From NCBI GenBank assembly GCA_023264975.1, contig JAHFUS010000018.1, positions 2,333-56,661 on the forward strand: 54,329 nucleotides of DNA, written 5' to 3'. A model generated the notes under the pieces. That model worked only from the letters and a program-made list of their open reading frames with translations, was not told the DNA's origin and made no database searches. Positions 16,917 through 24,534 of the stretch are shown in pieces (within the stretch, counting starts at the first letter, position 1; the number at the start of each line of letters is the position of its first letter). Source of the DNA: Actinomycetes bacterium (GTDB lineage: Bacteria; Actinomycetota; Acidimicrobiia; Acidimicrobiales; GCA-2861595). A program made the translations under genes and the position numbers.

Positions 16917-17848
16917 GCCGCCCCCAGGGCGTCGAGCCAGGCCAGCATCTCGGCCCGCAGGTCGGGCGGCCCCAGGACCTCGGCGTGATCGAGGAAACCG
17001 AGGACGAAGGTGCGCAACGCGGCCCGGTTGGTGACCGCCAGCGCCAGCACCACGGACCCGTCCGCCCGGCGCTCCCGCACCGCCCCGTCACCGGCGCGGG
17101 CCTCGGCCCATGCCGCCTGGTCGGCGTCGACCAGCAGTCGTGCCTCGACCTCGTCCTCGTCGCCCATCCGCCAGGGCGCGGGGGCGGGCGCCGGCGTGCC
17201 GGTAGGTCTTTCGAAGCTCGACGCCGGGCCGGGGACGGGCGCAGCATCAATACGGTCGAGGCGGAAGTTCCGCACCTCGCCCCGATCGTGGTCGTGGCCG
17301 ATCACGTACCAGTGCCCGCCGGTGTAGCGCAGGCTGTGGGGGTCGACCACGCGCCCGGCGCCCCGGTACCCGAAGCGCACGGTCCGCTGCTCGCCAAGGG
17401 CACCGAACAGGACCGGAAGGTGCTCGCTCCCCGGCAGGGCGGCGACAAGTGCGGTGGAATCGGCCTGCCCGGTCGCCCCACCAAGCTTCCAGATGGCGGT
17501 TCCGGCGTCGCCCGGGCCATGTGATCCACCGGCGCCGAGGCGCACGGTGGACGCGGCGAGGTGGAGTGCGGCCAGCTCGTCGGGCGCCAGATGGGGGTCC
17601 GGAAGCCGGTACTGCTCAGGCGGGATGCGGTAGCCCTCGCCCAACTCGGCGTGCTCGCGGTCGAGCGGCTCCAGCACCACCGGGATGCCCATCGCCCGCA
17701 GCGCGTCTTTATCCCGCTCGAACGCCCGTCGGGCCGATTTTCCCTCGCCGTAGCCGGGCACCCGGCGCTGGATCTCCGCCCGCGACAGGGGGCGGCCGGC
17801 GTCGAGCAGGGCGGCGACGAGGTTGAGCAGCCGCTCCAGCCGGTTCAC
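16913..17848 (-). CDS. pafB: WYL-domain transcriptional regulator PafB
   Basis: 311 residues: a winged helix-turn-helix (NRLERLLNLVAALLDAGRPLSRAEIQRRVPGY), a WYL domain (RTVRFGYRGAGRVVDPHSLRYTGGHWYVIGHDHDR) and a WCX extension. Partner of PafC. The start is the GTG at 17848, overlapping the DUF3866 stop (GTGA) and placing the HTH at the very N-terminus; a much longer frame upstream is the shadow of the DUF3866 gene. Confidence 0.92.
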   Translation of the reverse strand: MNRLERLLNLVAALLDAGRPLSRAEIQRRVPGYGEGKSARRAFERDKDALRAMGIPVVLEPLDREHAELGEGYRIPPEQYRLPDPHLAPDELAALHLAASTVRLGAGGSHGPGDAGTAIWKLGGATGQADSTALVAALPGSEHLPVLFGALGEQRTVRFGYRGAGRVVDPHSLRYTGGHWYVIGHDHDRGEVRNFRLDRIDAAPVPGPASSFERPTGTPAPAPAPWRMGDEDEVEARLLVDADQAAWAEARAGDGAVRERRADGSVVLALAVTNRAALRTFVLGFLDHAEVLGPPDLRAEMLAWLDALGAA

Positions 17849-18864
17849 GACGGCGACGTTAGGGCCGCCGCCAACATCCCTGCGGCGGCCGCGTACGCAT
17901 GGAACCGGGGGTCTTCGGCCGGCATCCGGCCCATGCTCGTGACGGCGACGCCGGCGCCCTCCAGCAGCGCCACCACGTCGGGGACGTCGACCTCCACCAC
18001 CTCGTGCGCCCTGGCACTGTCGGGATGCGGCTCGCCGCGAGGCACTGGCACGAACGCCCGCTCGCGGACCATCCCGAGCACGGCCACCGAGTGATGGCTC
18101 AGCCCCAGGTGGCGGGCCCGCGGGTCCACGTCCGACCACCGCAGCGCCACTACCACCGAGGCGCCCCGCCGAGCGGCCAGATCGATCAAGCCGGCGCCCT
18201 CGAGCGCCCCGTGACCCCGCTCGGTCCCGGTGCCGACAGTTCCGGGCCCGGGGGCGACCACGACTGCGGCAGCACCCGCGACGTTGACCGCCACGTCCAG
18301 CCCCGAGAGCGTATTCACCGCTTCGTGGTCCCCCCCGAACGCCTGCCCCGAGGAGACCGAGGCCGCCAGCAGTCCCCGGTCCCGCAGGTCCGCCACCAGG
18401 TCGGACAGCACGAGCGGCAACGCTGCGGTGTCCGTCATCACGTACACCAACCGCCGCCCGGGAGCGGCCGAAGCGAACGCACAGGCAACCGCCGCCAGCT
18501 GGCTGTGCAACGGGCACACCACCACCGGAAGGCCGGCCAGCGAAGCCGGAGGAAGATACCCGGCCACCTCCTCCGCCACCCCGGTGTCGGCCTGCAACGA
18601 CGTGTACCGGACCTTCATCACATGCCCCGGCCCAGGTGCGTCAAAGGAGGCACTGGAGAGGTTCCAGTGCACGACATCCCACCCCCCCGTACCGAGGCCC
18701 AGATCGACGGCGGTCGTGTTCACGATGACCGAGTCCCCCACGGTGACCGGGCCCACGAGCGAGGTGAGCACATAGGCGCGACGGCCGGAATCCAACGAGA
18801 CCCGCTGCAACCCCTCCCGGTGGGAGAGCAAGCCGGAGACGACATGCGTCGAGAAGCGGGGCAT
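17845..18864 (-). CDS. DUF3866 family protein
   Basis: 339 residues. No catalytic motif is recognised. Segments such as VVVCPLHSQLAAVACAF, RRLVYVMTDTAALPLVLSDLV and LGLSHHSVAVLGMV match the actinobacterial DUF3866 family, which commonly lies beside pafA and pafBC. Alternating hydrophobic strands and Gly-rich turns suggest a soluble alpha/beta fold. Start ATG 18864 fits the family N-terminus (P-R-F-S-T-H-V-V-S-G-L-L-S-H-R-E-G-L). It follows pafA by 32 bp and overlaps pafB. Confidence 0.85.
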   Translation of the reverse strand: MPRFSTHVVSGLLSHREGLQRVSLDSGRRAYVLTSLVGPVTVGDSVIVNTTAVDLGLGTGGWDVVHWNLSSASFDAPGPGHVMKVRYTSLQADTGVAEEVAGYLPPASLAGLPVVVCPLHSQLAAVACAFASAAPGRRLVYVMTDTAALPLVLSDLVADLRDRGLLAASVSSGQAFGGDHEAVNTLSGLDVAVNVAGAAAVVVAPGPGTVGTGTERGHGALEGAGLIDLAARRGASVVVALRWSDVDPRARHLGLSHHSVAVLGMVRERAFVPVPRGEPHPDSARAHEVVEVDVPDVVALLEGAGVAVTSMGRMPAEDPRFHAYAAAAGMLAAALTSPS

Positions 18865-18896
18865 CAGAAGCTGGGGCGCACGCGCAGGACCACCGG

Positions 18897-20255
18897 CTAC
18901 AGAGAGGCGATCAGCTTTTCGACGCGCTCGTCCTTCGACTTGAACGGGTCCTTGCACAGCACCGTCCGCTGCGCCTGGTCGTTCAGCTTGAGGTGCACCC
19001 AGTCCACGGTGAAGTCCCGCCGCCGCTCCTTGGCCCGCTTGATGAACTCGCCCCGCAGCTTGGCCCGCGTCGTCTGGGGCGGTTCGTCCACCGCCGTGTT
19101 GATGGCCTCGTCGGTGCAGATCCGCTCCACCATCCCGCGCTGCTGCATCTTGTAGAACAGGCCCCGCTCCTGGGACACGTCGTGGTACTGCAGGTCCATC
19201 AGGGCGATCTTCGGGTGGGTGAGGGGCACGCCGTGGCGGGCCTGGTAGCCGTCGAGCAGCTTGTACTTGATGACCCAGTCACATTCGCGGTCGAGGGACA
19301 TGGGGTCCTTCTCCAGCCCCTCGAGGCAGTGCTCCCACATGTGGAGTGCCTGCTCCTCCAGCGGGCTCAGCCCGCGCTGGGCGTGGAACTTCTGGGCGCG
19401 GGTCAGGTACTCCATCTGGATGTCGATGGCGGTGACCTCGCGGCCGTTGGCCAGGCGTACCCGCCGCTTGCAGGTGGGGTCGTGGCTGATCTCACGGATG
19501 GCCCGGATCGGGTTCTCGAGGGTCATCTCCCGCAGCACGACGTTGGGGTCCTCGAGCATCCGCAGCATGATGCTGGTGGCGCCCACCTTGAGGAAGGTGG
19601 CGTACTCGCTCATGTTGGAGTCGCCCACGATCACGTGGAGGCGCCGGAAACGCTCGGCATCGGCGTGGGGCTCGTCGCGGGTGTTGATGATCGGGCGGCT
19701 GCGGGTGGTGGCGCTGCTCACGCCCTCCCAGATGTGCTCGGACCGCTGGGCGATGCAATACACCGCGCCGCGTGCCGTCTGCAGCACCTTGCCGGCGCCG
19801 GCGTATATCTGGCGGGAGACGAAGAACGGGATGAGAACGTCGGCGTAGTGACCGAAATCGTCCCGGCGGCTGGTGAGGTAGTTCTCGTGGCAGCCGTAGG
19901 AGTTTCCGGCAGAGTCCGTGTTGTTCTTGAACAGGTAGATGACGCCCCGGATGCCCTCCTCCCGAAGCCGCTGCTCGGCGCTGAGGAGCAGGTGCTCGAG
20001 GATTCGCTCCCCGGCCTTGTCGTGCACGACCAGGTCGTAGATGGAGTCGCACTCCGGTGTGGCGTACTCGGGGTGGCTGCCCACGTCTAGGTAGAGGCGG
20101 GCGCCGTTCTCCAGGAAGACGTTGCTGCTGCGGCCCCAGCTCACGACCCTGCGGAAGAGGTAGCGCGCCACCTCGTCGGGGCTGAGCCGGCGCTGGCCGC
20201 GCAGGGTGCAGGTGACGCCGTACTCGTTCTCGAGTCCGAAGATGCGGCGATCCAT
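18897..20255 (-). CDS. pafA: Pup--protein ligase PafA
   Basis: 452 residues, normal length. Glutamine-synthetase-like ligase that attaches the C-terminal Glu of Pup to substrate lysines using ATP. The N-terminus [11 protein letters not shown], the catalytic-base region [18 protein letters not shown] and the nucleotide-binding [18 protein letters not shown] are all present. ATG 20255 matches the family start. Separated from prcA by 183 bp, in which a GC hairpin (20358-20374) lies, so it may have its own promoter. Confidence 0.96.
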   Translation of the reverse strand: MDRRIFGLENEYGVTCTLRGQRRLSPDEVARYLFRRVVSWGRSSNVFLENGARLYLDVGSHPEYATPECDSIYDLVVHDKAGERILEHLLLSAEQRLREEGIRGVIYLFKNNTDSAGNSYGCHENYLTSRRDDFGHYADVLIPFFVSRQIYAGAGKVLQTARGAVYCIAQRSEHIWEGVSSATTRSRPIINTRDEPHADAERFRRLHVIVGDSNMSEYATFLKVGATSIMLRMLEDPNVVLREMTLENPIRAIREISHDPTCKRRVRLANGREVTAIDIQMEYLTRAQKFHAQRGLSPLEEQALHMWEHCLEGLEKDPMSLDRECDWVIKYKLLDGYQARHGVPLTHPKIALMDLQYHDVSQERGLFYKMQQRGMVERICTDEAINTAVDEPPQTTRAKLRGEFIKRAKERRRDFTVDWVHLKLNDQAQRTVLCKDPFKSKDERVEKLIASL

Positions 20256-20357
20256 GCTGGCGGTGCCCCTTGCGAGCCGGGTGTGTCCCCCACGGTACCG
20301 TCGCCCCCCTGGGTGCGGTCCCCATGGGTCCACCTGGTGTCGGTGGCCCGTGGTGAG

Positions 20358-20374
20358 CGGGCCCCCAGGGCCCG
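20358..20374. terminator. GC hairpin between prcA and pafA
   Basis: Perfect 7-bp stem CGGGCCC/GGGCCCG with a CCA loop, about 65 bp downstream of the prcA stop on the minus strand. No T tract. It may attenuate prcBA transcription before pafA. Confidence 0.3.
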
Positions 20375-20438
20375 TGGCCGGCCGTGGCCATGGTTGCCGT
20401 CGGCGGTGGCCGCCAGGGCCGTACGCCCTATTGAGCCG

Positions 20439-21227
20439 TCACTCCGGCGCCACGTCGGCCGAAGGCTCGCCGCTCCCTTCGCCAGCGGCCGGAGGCTCGA
20501 TGGCGCCCGGACCGGCATCGTCGGTGGCGGGGGGCGTATCGCCCAACCCGAGCAGCGCCGCCAGTTCGCCGTCCACGATGCGGTGAAAGGCCCGCCGCTC
20601 CCGGGGCCGTTCCAGCACGGCGACCTCGAGGTCGGAGGGCTGCAGGGTGCGTTCGGGGCCGGCCAGCGCGGCGATGGCCGCCTTCAGTGCGTCCGCCAGC
20701 GACCAGCCCTCGGTGAAGGCCGCCTCCATGCGGTCGTGGATGGCGTCGGCCTCGCCGCCCAGCACGGCGAAGTGGTCCTCGTCGTAGATCGTCCCGCTGA
20801 AGTCGATGTGGTAGAGCTGGTCCGCCCCCCCACCGGACTGGGGTCCGACCTCGGCCACCAGGATCTCGACCTCCATCGGCTTGATCTCGCGGGTGAACAC
20901 CTGGCCCAGCCACTGGGCGTAGGCGTTGGCGAGGGAGCGTGCGTCGACGTCCTCCCGGCTGTACTCGTAGCCCTTCACGTCGGCGTGGCGGACCCCGCCG
21001 ACGCGCAGCTGGTCGAACTCGTTGAACTTGCCCACGCCGGCGAAAGCGATGCGGTCGTAGATCTCGCTGACCTTGTGCAGCGTGCGGGACGGGTTCTCGG
21101 CGGCCAGCAGGATGCCGTCGGCGTAGGTGACCCCCATCAGCGAGCGGCCCCGGGCGATGCCCTTGCGGGCGTAGTCCGCCTTGTCCTTCATCATCTGCTC
21201 GGGGGCGACGTAGAAGGGCATGCTCAT
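20439..21227 (-). CDS. prcA: 20S proteasome alpha subunit
   Basis: 262 residues. The N-terminus M-S-M-P-F-Y-V-A-P-E-Q-M-M-K-D-K-A-D-Y-A-R-K-G-I-A is that of actinobacterial alpha subunits, forming the gated outer rings that dock Mpa/ARC. The C-terminus ends in a disordered Pro/Gly/Glu tail. ATG 21227 overlaps the prcB stop (ATGA). Confidence 0.95.
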   Translation of the reverse strand: MSMPFYVAPEQMMKDKADYARKGIARGRSLMGVTYADGILLAAENPSRTLHKVSEIYDRIAFAGVGKFNEFDQLRVGGVRHADVKGYEYSREDVDARSLANAYAQWLGQVFTREIKPMEVEILVAEVGPQSGGGADQLYHIDFSGTIYDEDHFAVLGGEADAIHDRMEAAFTEGWSLADALKAAIAALAGPERTLQPSDLEVAVLERPRERRAFHRIVDGELAALLGLGDTPPATDDAGPGAIEPPAAGEGSGEPSADVAPE

Positions 21228-22018
21228 GGGTGCATCCCCCGGTTGGTGCGGCGGTCGATGAGGGCGCCGAAGCGGGCCGCCACCTCGGACTCCGGGACCC
21301 GGGTGAACCCGTCCTCGGCGATGGTGGCGATGACGGGGTAGATCCCGCGCACCGGGTCGGGACCGCCGGTCGCGCTGTCCTCCTCGGCCGCCTCGTACAG
21401 GCTCTGGATGGCCAGCTCGACGGCGGCGTCGAGATCGAGGCCCTCTTTCCACCCCAGCTTGACCGTCGTGCGGGCGTCCCGGCCGCCGGAGCCGTCGGCG
21501 TGGTAGTCGCCCTCCTCGTAACGACCACCGGTGACGTCGTAGGTGAAGATGCGGCCGCGGTGTCGGCGCAGGTCGTAGCCGGCGAAAATCGGCACCACGA
21601 TGAGGCCCTGGAAGGCCATCGCCATGTTGGCGCGGATCATGCCCGACAGCTGGTTGGCCTTGCCCTCCAGGCTGAGGACAGCGCCCTCGACCTTCTCGTA
21701 GTGCTCCAGCTGGAGCTGGAACAGCTTCACCATCTCCATGGCCGGCCCCGCCGCCCCGGCGATGGCGACACCGGAGTGGCGGTCGGCCGGGTAGACCTTC
21801 TCCATGTTCCGGTGGGCGATGGTGGACCCCGCTGTTGCCCGCCGGTCGCCCGCCATCACCACCCCCTCTGCGTAGCGGAGGGCCACGATGGTGGTGCCGT
21901 GGGTGATGGTTGCCGGGTCGTCGACCGGGAACTGGGAGGGCCCGCCCCGCAGCCTGTGCAGCAGGTTGGAGAAGCTCGGGCCCGGGTCGTCCGTGGGAGG
22001 GAAGAGGGGCAGGTTCAT
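21224..22018 (-). CDS. prcB: 20S proteasome beta subunit
   Basis: 264 residues. A propeptide of 41 residues ends T-H-G, giving catalytic Thr42 as the new N-terminus (T-T-I-V-A-L-R-Y). Conserved G-D-R-R-A-T and the Lys in M-E-K-V-Y are present; self-cleavage should give the active peptidase. 13 bp downstream of the endonuclease VII gene, so it may be co-transcribed from that gene's LexA-controlled promoter as well as from the dop/pup promoter. Confidence 0.96.
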   Translation of the reverse strand: MNLPLFPPTDDPGPSFSNLLHRLRGGPSQFPVDDPATITHGTTIVALRYAEGVVMAGDRRATAGSTIAHRNMEKVYPADRHSGVAIAGAAGPAMEMVKLFQLQLEHYEKVEGAVLSLEGKANQLSGMIRANMAMAFQGLIVVPIFAGYDLRRHRGRIFTYDVTGGRYEEGDYHADGSGGRDARTTVKLGWKEGLDLDAAVELAIQSLYEAAEEDSATGGPDPVRGIYPVIATIAEDGFTRVPESEVAARFGALIDRRTNRGMHP

Positions 22019-22031
22019 GGCCCGCCGGAGG

Positions 22032-22604
22032 CTAGTTGCTGGCCGCGCCCGCCGACGCGACGAGATCGGCCACGCGGGCCCTGACCAGCCCGTCGAGGGC
22101 CCCGTCCATGGACGGCGGCCGGAGGTAGCGGACGGCCGCGGTCAGCCGCTCGTAGTCGTCCTCGAAGTCGCCCAGGGCGTTGTTGCAGCGGAAGCACAAC
22201 AGGCCCCGGATGGCGCCCGTGGCGTGGTCGTGGTCGACGTGGAGGGCGATATCGTCGCGCGGCAATCGTCCGCAGATGCCGCATCCGCCCCCCTGCTCCG
22301 CCAGGAGGTCGTCGTAGTGCTCGGGCGTGATCCCGTAGGTGCGCTTCAGGTAACTCTTTCGGTCAGCGATCGCCTTGCGTCCGGAGGCCCGGTAGTCCGC
22401 ATGGCGGGCGGCCACTCGCTCGGGATGGTCCCGGGCCCATTGCCTCGTGCGCTCGCGAGCAGGCTCCGGGTTCTTGCGGTGACGCTCGGCCTTGGCGTCG
22501 AGGTCGCAGCGCTTGCACTCGTTCCGGTGGCCATCCCGCATGCCGACCATTCGATAGAACTCGGTGAGCAGCTTGTCTATTCCACACTTCCGGCACGTCT
22601 TCAT
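22032..22604 (-). CDS. Endonuclease VII (HNH) domain protein
   Basis: 190 residues. N-terminal zinc finger-like C-R-K-C...C-K-R-C, a basic helical middle, and a recombination-endonuclease-VII HNH domain: G-G-G-C-G-I-C-G, then H-V-D-H-D-H-A-T-G, and L-L-C-F-R-C-N-N-A-L-G. A nuclease of this type is also found between pup and prcB in streptomycetes. The promoter at 22611-22640 places transcription start at or next to the ATG, and there is no SD, so the message is probably leaderless. The LexA box in that promoter implies DNA-damage induction. Confidence 0.9.
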   Translation of the reverse strand: MKTCRKCGIDKLLTEFYRMVGMRDGHRNECKRCDLDAKAERHRKNPEPARERTRQWARDHPERVAARHADYRASGRKAIADRKSYLKRTYGITPEHYDDLLAEQGGGCGICGRLPRDDIALHVDHDHATGAIRGLLCFRCNNALGDFEDDYERLTAAVRYLRPPSMDGALDGLVRARVADLVASAGAASN

Positions 22605-22610
22605 ACCGGG

Positions 22611-22640
22611 ATTCTAATCGAACATGCGTTCTGGAGTCAA
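22611..22640 (-). promoter_or_regulatory. Sigma70-type promoter of the endonuclease VII gene
   Basis: On the minus strand: -35 TTGACT (22635-22640), an 18-nt spacer, -10 TAGAAT (22611-22616). Each hexamer matches the consensus at 5 of 6 positions. The ATG at 22604 begins 7 nt after the -10, so the transcript would be leaderless or nearly so. The spacer is filled by a LexA box. Confidence 0.75.
22618..22632. promoter_or_regulatory. LexA (SOS) box
   Basis: TCGAACATGCGTTCT contains the perfect GAAC-N4-GTTC palindrome (22620-22631) of actinobacterial/Gram-positive SOS boxes. It lies between the -35 and -10 of the endonuclease VII promoter, where a bound repressor would block RNA polymerase. Confidence 0.75.
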
Positions 22641-22674
22641 GCGAAACGAGGCCCTGACCTGCGGTTTGTACGTA

Positions 22675-22872
22675 TTACTGACCACCCTTCTGCACGTACG
22701 ACCTAACGAAGTCCTCGGCATTCTCTTCGAGCACCTCGTCGATTTCGTCCAAAAGCTCGTCCAGCTCGGCCTTGATCTTGTCGCCCTGCTTGGAATCTGC
22801 CGGGGCGGCCTCGTCGACCTCCTCGGCCTGCCGGGTGGTCGTCTGCTTCTTCTTCTGCTCTCGCTCTGCCAT
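22675..22872 (-). CDS. pup: Prokaryotic ubiquitin-like protein Pup
   Basis: 65 residues, disordered acidic/basic N-terminus, a coiled-coil segment at about 31-52 (D-K-I-K-A-E-L-D-E-L-L-D-E-I-D-E) that binds the ARC/Mpa coiled coil, and a C-terminal K-G-G-Q. The terminal Gln must be deamidated to Glu by Dop before ligation. Good SD (GGAGG) and 14 bp after dop, so dop and pup form one transcript. Confidence 0.97.
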   Translation of the reverse strand: MAEREQKKKQTTTRQAEEVDEAAPADSKQGDKIKAELDELLDEIDEVLEENAEDFVRSYVQKGGQ

Positions 22873-22886
22873 GCTCCACTGCCTCC

Positions 22887-24377
22887 TCAGGAGCCCAACC
22901 GCTCGAGCAACTCGGCGGGGCTATCACATCCGTCCAACAACGTATCGACCATCGAAGCCGTTCCTTTGAGCGGCTCCATCATCGGGACCCTGCGCAGCGG
23001 GTCGCCACCCAGGTCGAAGACCAGTGAATCCCAGTTTGCCGCCGCGATGGAGGACCCCCACCGCTGGAGGCACTTGCCCCGGAAGTAGGCCCTGGTGCCA
23101 CGGGGCGGCTCGGTGATCGCCTCCACCACCGACGCCTCCGGGATGAGCCGTTCCATCCCCACCTTGTCGAACAGCGAGCGGCCCGCTTCGAGGGAGTGGT
23201 ACTGGAGATCCATGGCGGCCAGCTTGTGGTCGGCCCACGACAGGCCGTGGCGCTCGCGGTACCCGTTGACGAGGCGGTACTTGGCCACCCAGTCGAGCTG
23301 GTCGGCCAGCTCCATGGGGTCGCTCTCGAGCCCGGTGAGCACGGCCTCCCAGCGGCGCATGACCTCGGCCCCCACGTCGGCGCCGATGCACTCGAGGCCG
23401 CGGTCATCGGCGTACTTGCGGGCCAGGTCGAAGTACTCCCACTGGATCTCGAGCGCCGTCATTCGCCGGCCGTCGGCCATCTCGACCGGCTCGCGCAGGC
23501 TCAGGTCGTAGGAGACGCGCCGCAGGGTCCGGACGGGGGCGGCAAGGGTGAAGTCCCGGTCGCCGAACCAGTCGTCCTCGATCATGCACAGCACGATCGA
23601 CGTGACCCCGACCTTGAGGAGGTTGGCGACCTCGGACAGGTTGGCGTCACCGACGATGACGTGGAGCCGCCGGTACTTCGACGCATCCGCGTGGGGCTCG
23701 TCGCGGGTGTTGACGATCGGCCTCTTCAGGGTGGTCTCGAGGCCGACCTCCTCCTCGAAGAAGTCGGCCCGCTGGGTGAGCTGGAACGGCACCTCGAGCC
23801 CGCCGGTGGACGATGCCTCGGTGCCCACCTTGCCCGCCCCGCAGTACAGCTGGCGGGTGACGAAGTGGGGCATCACGTGCTGCACGACGCGGCCGAACGG
23901 GGTCTGGCGGGAGACCAGGTAGTTCTCGTGGGTGCCGTACGAATTGCCCTTGCGGTCCGAGTTGTTCTTGTAGACCACGATCGACTGGCCGGGCGGCAGC
24001 ACCCTGGCCGCCGCCTCCATCGAACGCTTCAGGACCAGCTCGCCCGCCTTGTCGAACCGGACACACTCCATGGCGTCGGCGCACTCTGGCGTGGAGAACT
24101 CGGGGTGGGCGTGGTCGACGTAGTACCGGGCCCCGTTGGTGAGCACGGCGTTCACCAGGTGGGTCTCCACCTCCGGCGCCACCGTTCCCTCCCGCGCGAA
24201 CCCACGCGCGTCGTTGCCAGGCGACTCGTCCTCGAAGTCCCACGCCACCTTTCGGGCCAGGTCGCTGACGTAGGCGTTGATGAGCACCGACGACGCCGCG
24301 ATCGGGTTCGACTCGCCCGCGCCGCGGTGCACGATCCCGTACTCCGTCTCCATGCCCACAACCTTGGCGATGGCCAC
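22887..24377 (-). CDS. dop: Pup deamidase/depupylase Dop
   Basis: 496 residues. Paralog of PafA with the Dop N-terminus (V-V-G-M-E-T-E-Y-G-I), the inserted Dop loop (about 40-80), catalytic Asp in A-R-Y-Y-V-D-H-A-H-P-E-F-S-T-P-E-C, and Y-K-N-N-S-D-R-K-G-N-S-Y-G-T-H-E-N-Y. It deamidates Pup-Gln and removes Pup from substrates. GTG start 6 nt after a TAGGGT hexamer, suggesting a leaderless message and the head of the dop-pup operon. Confidence 0.95.
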   Translation of the reverse strand: MAIAKVVGMETEYGIVHRGAGESNPIAASSVLINAYVSDLARKVAWDFEDESPGNDARGFAREGTVAPEVETHLVNAVLTNGARYYVDHAHPEFSTPECADAMECVRFDKAGELVLKRSMEAAARVLPPGQSIVVYKNNSDRKGNSYGTHENYLVSRQTPFGRVVQHVMPHFVTRQLYCGAGKVGTEASSTGGLEVPFQLTQRADFFEEEVGLETTLKRPIVNTRDEPHADASKYRRLHVIVGDANLSEVANLLKVGVTSIVLCMIEDDWFGDRDFTLAAPVRTLRRVSYDLSLREPVEMADGRRMTALEIQWEYFDLARKYADDRGLECIGADVGAEVMRRWEAVLTGLESDPMELADQLDWVAKYRLVNGYRERHGLSWADHKLAAMDLQYHSLEAGRSLFDKVGMERLIPEASVVEAITEPPRGTRAYFRGKCLQRWGSSIAAANWDSLVFDLGGDPLRRVPMMEPLKGTASMVDTLLDGCDSPAELLERLGS

Positions 24378-24383
24378 AAAGCG

Positions 24384-24389
24384 ACCCTA
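24384..24389 (-). promoter_or_regulatory. -10-like hexamer TAGGGT before dop
   Basis: Minus-strand TAGGGT followed by CGCTTT and the GTG start of dop. The 6-nt distance and the absence of an SD fit a leaderless start. Confidence 0.5.
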
Positions 24390-24534
24390 CAACGGCCGAC
24401 GCCGGAGACCGTGCCACGCGGCCAACGGGCGATGCGAAGCGAGCGAACTCGACGAAGCCGTATCAGGCCGCCCCTCCCGGCGCTCGTGTCGGCGACGGGT
24501 ACGGCCTTGTGCCCCGAGAACACGGAGGACGGCA

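Noticed and set aside
22032-22604. Mobile homing endonuclease insertion
   Set aside because: The same type of gene occupies the same place between pup and prcB in streptomycetes, so it appears to be a resident of the locus.
24277-24534. N-terminal extension of the 701-residue protein to 24277
   Set aside because: It would overlap dop on the other strand and reads as basic, out-of-frame sequence; the GGAGG before ATG 24535 decides the start.
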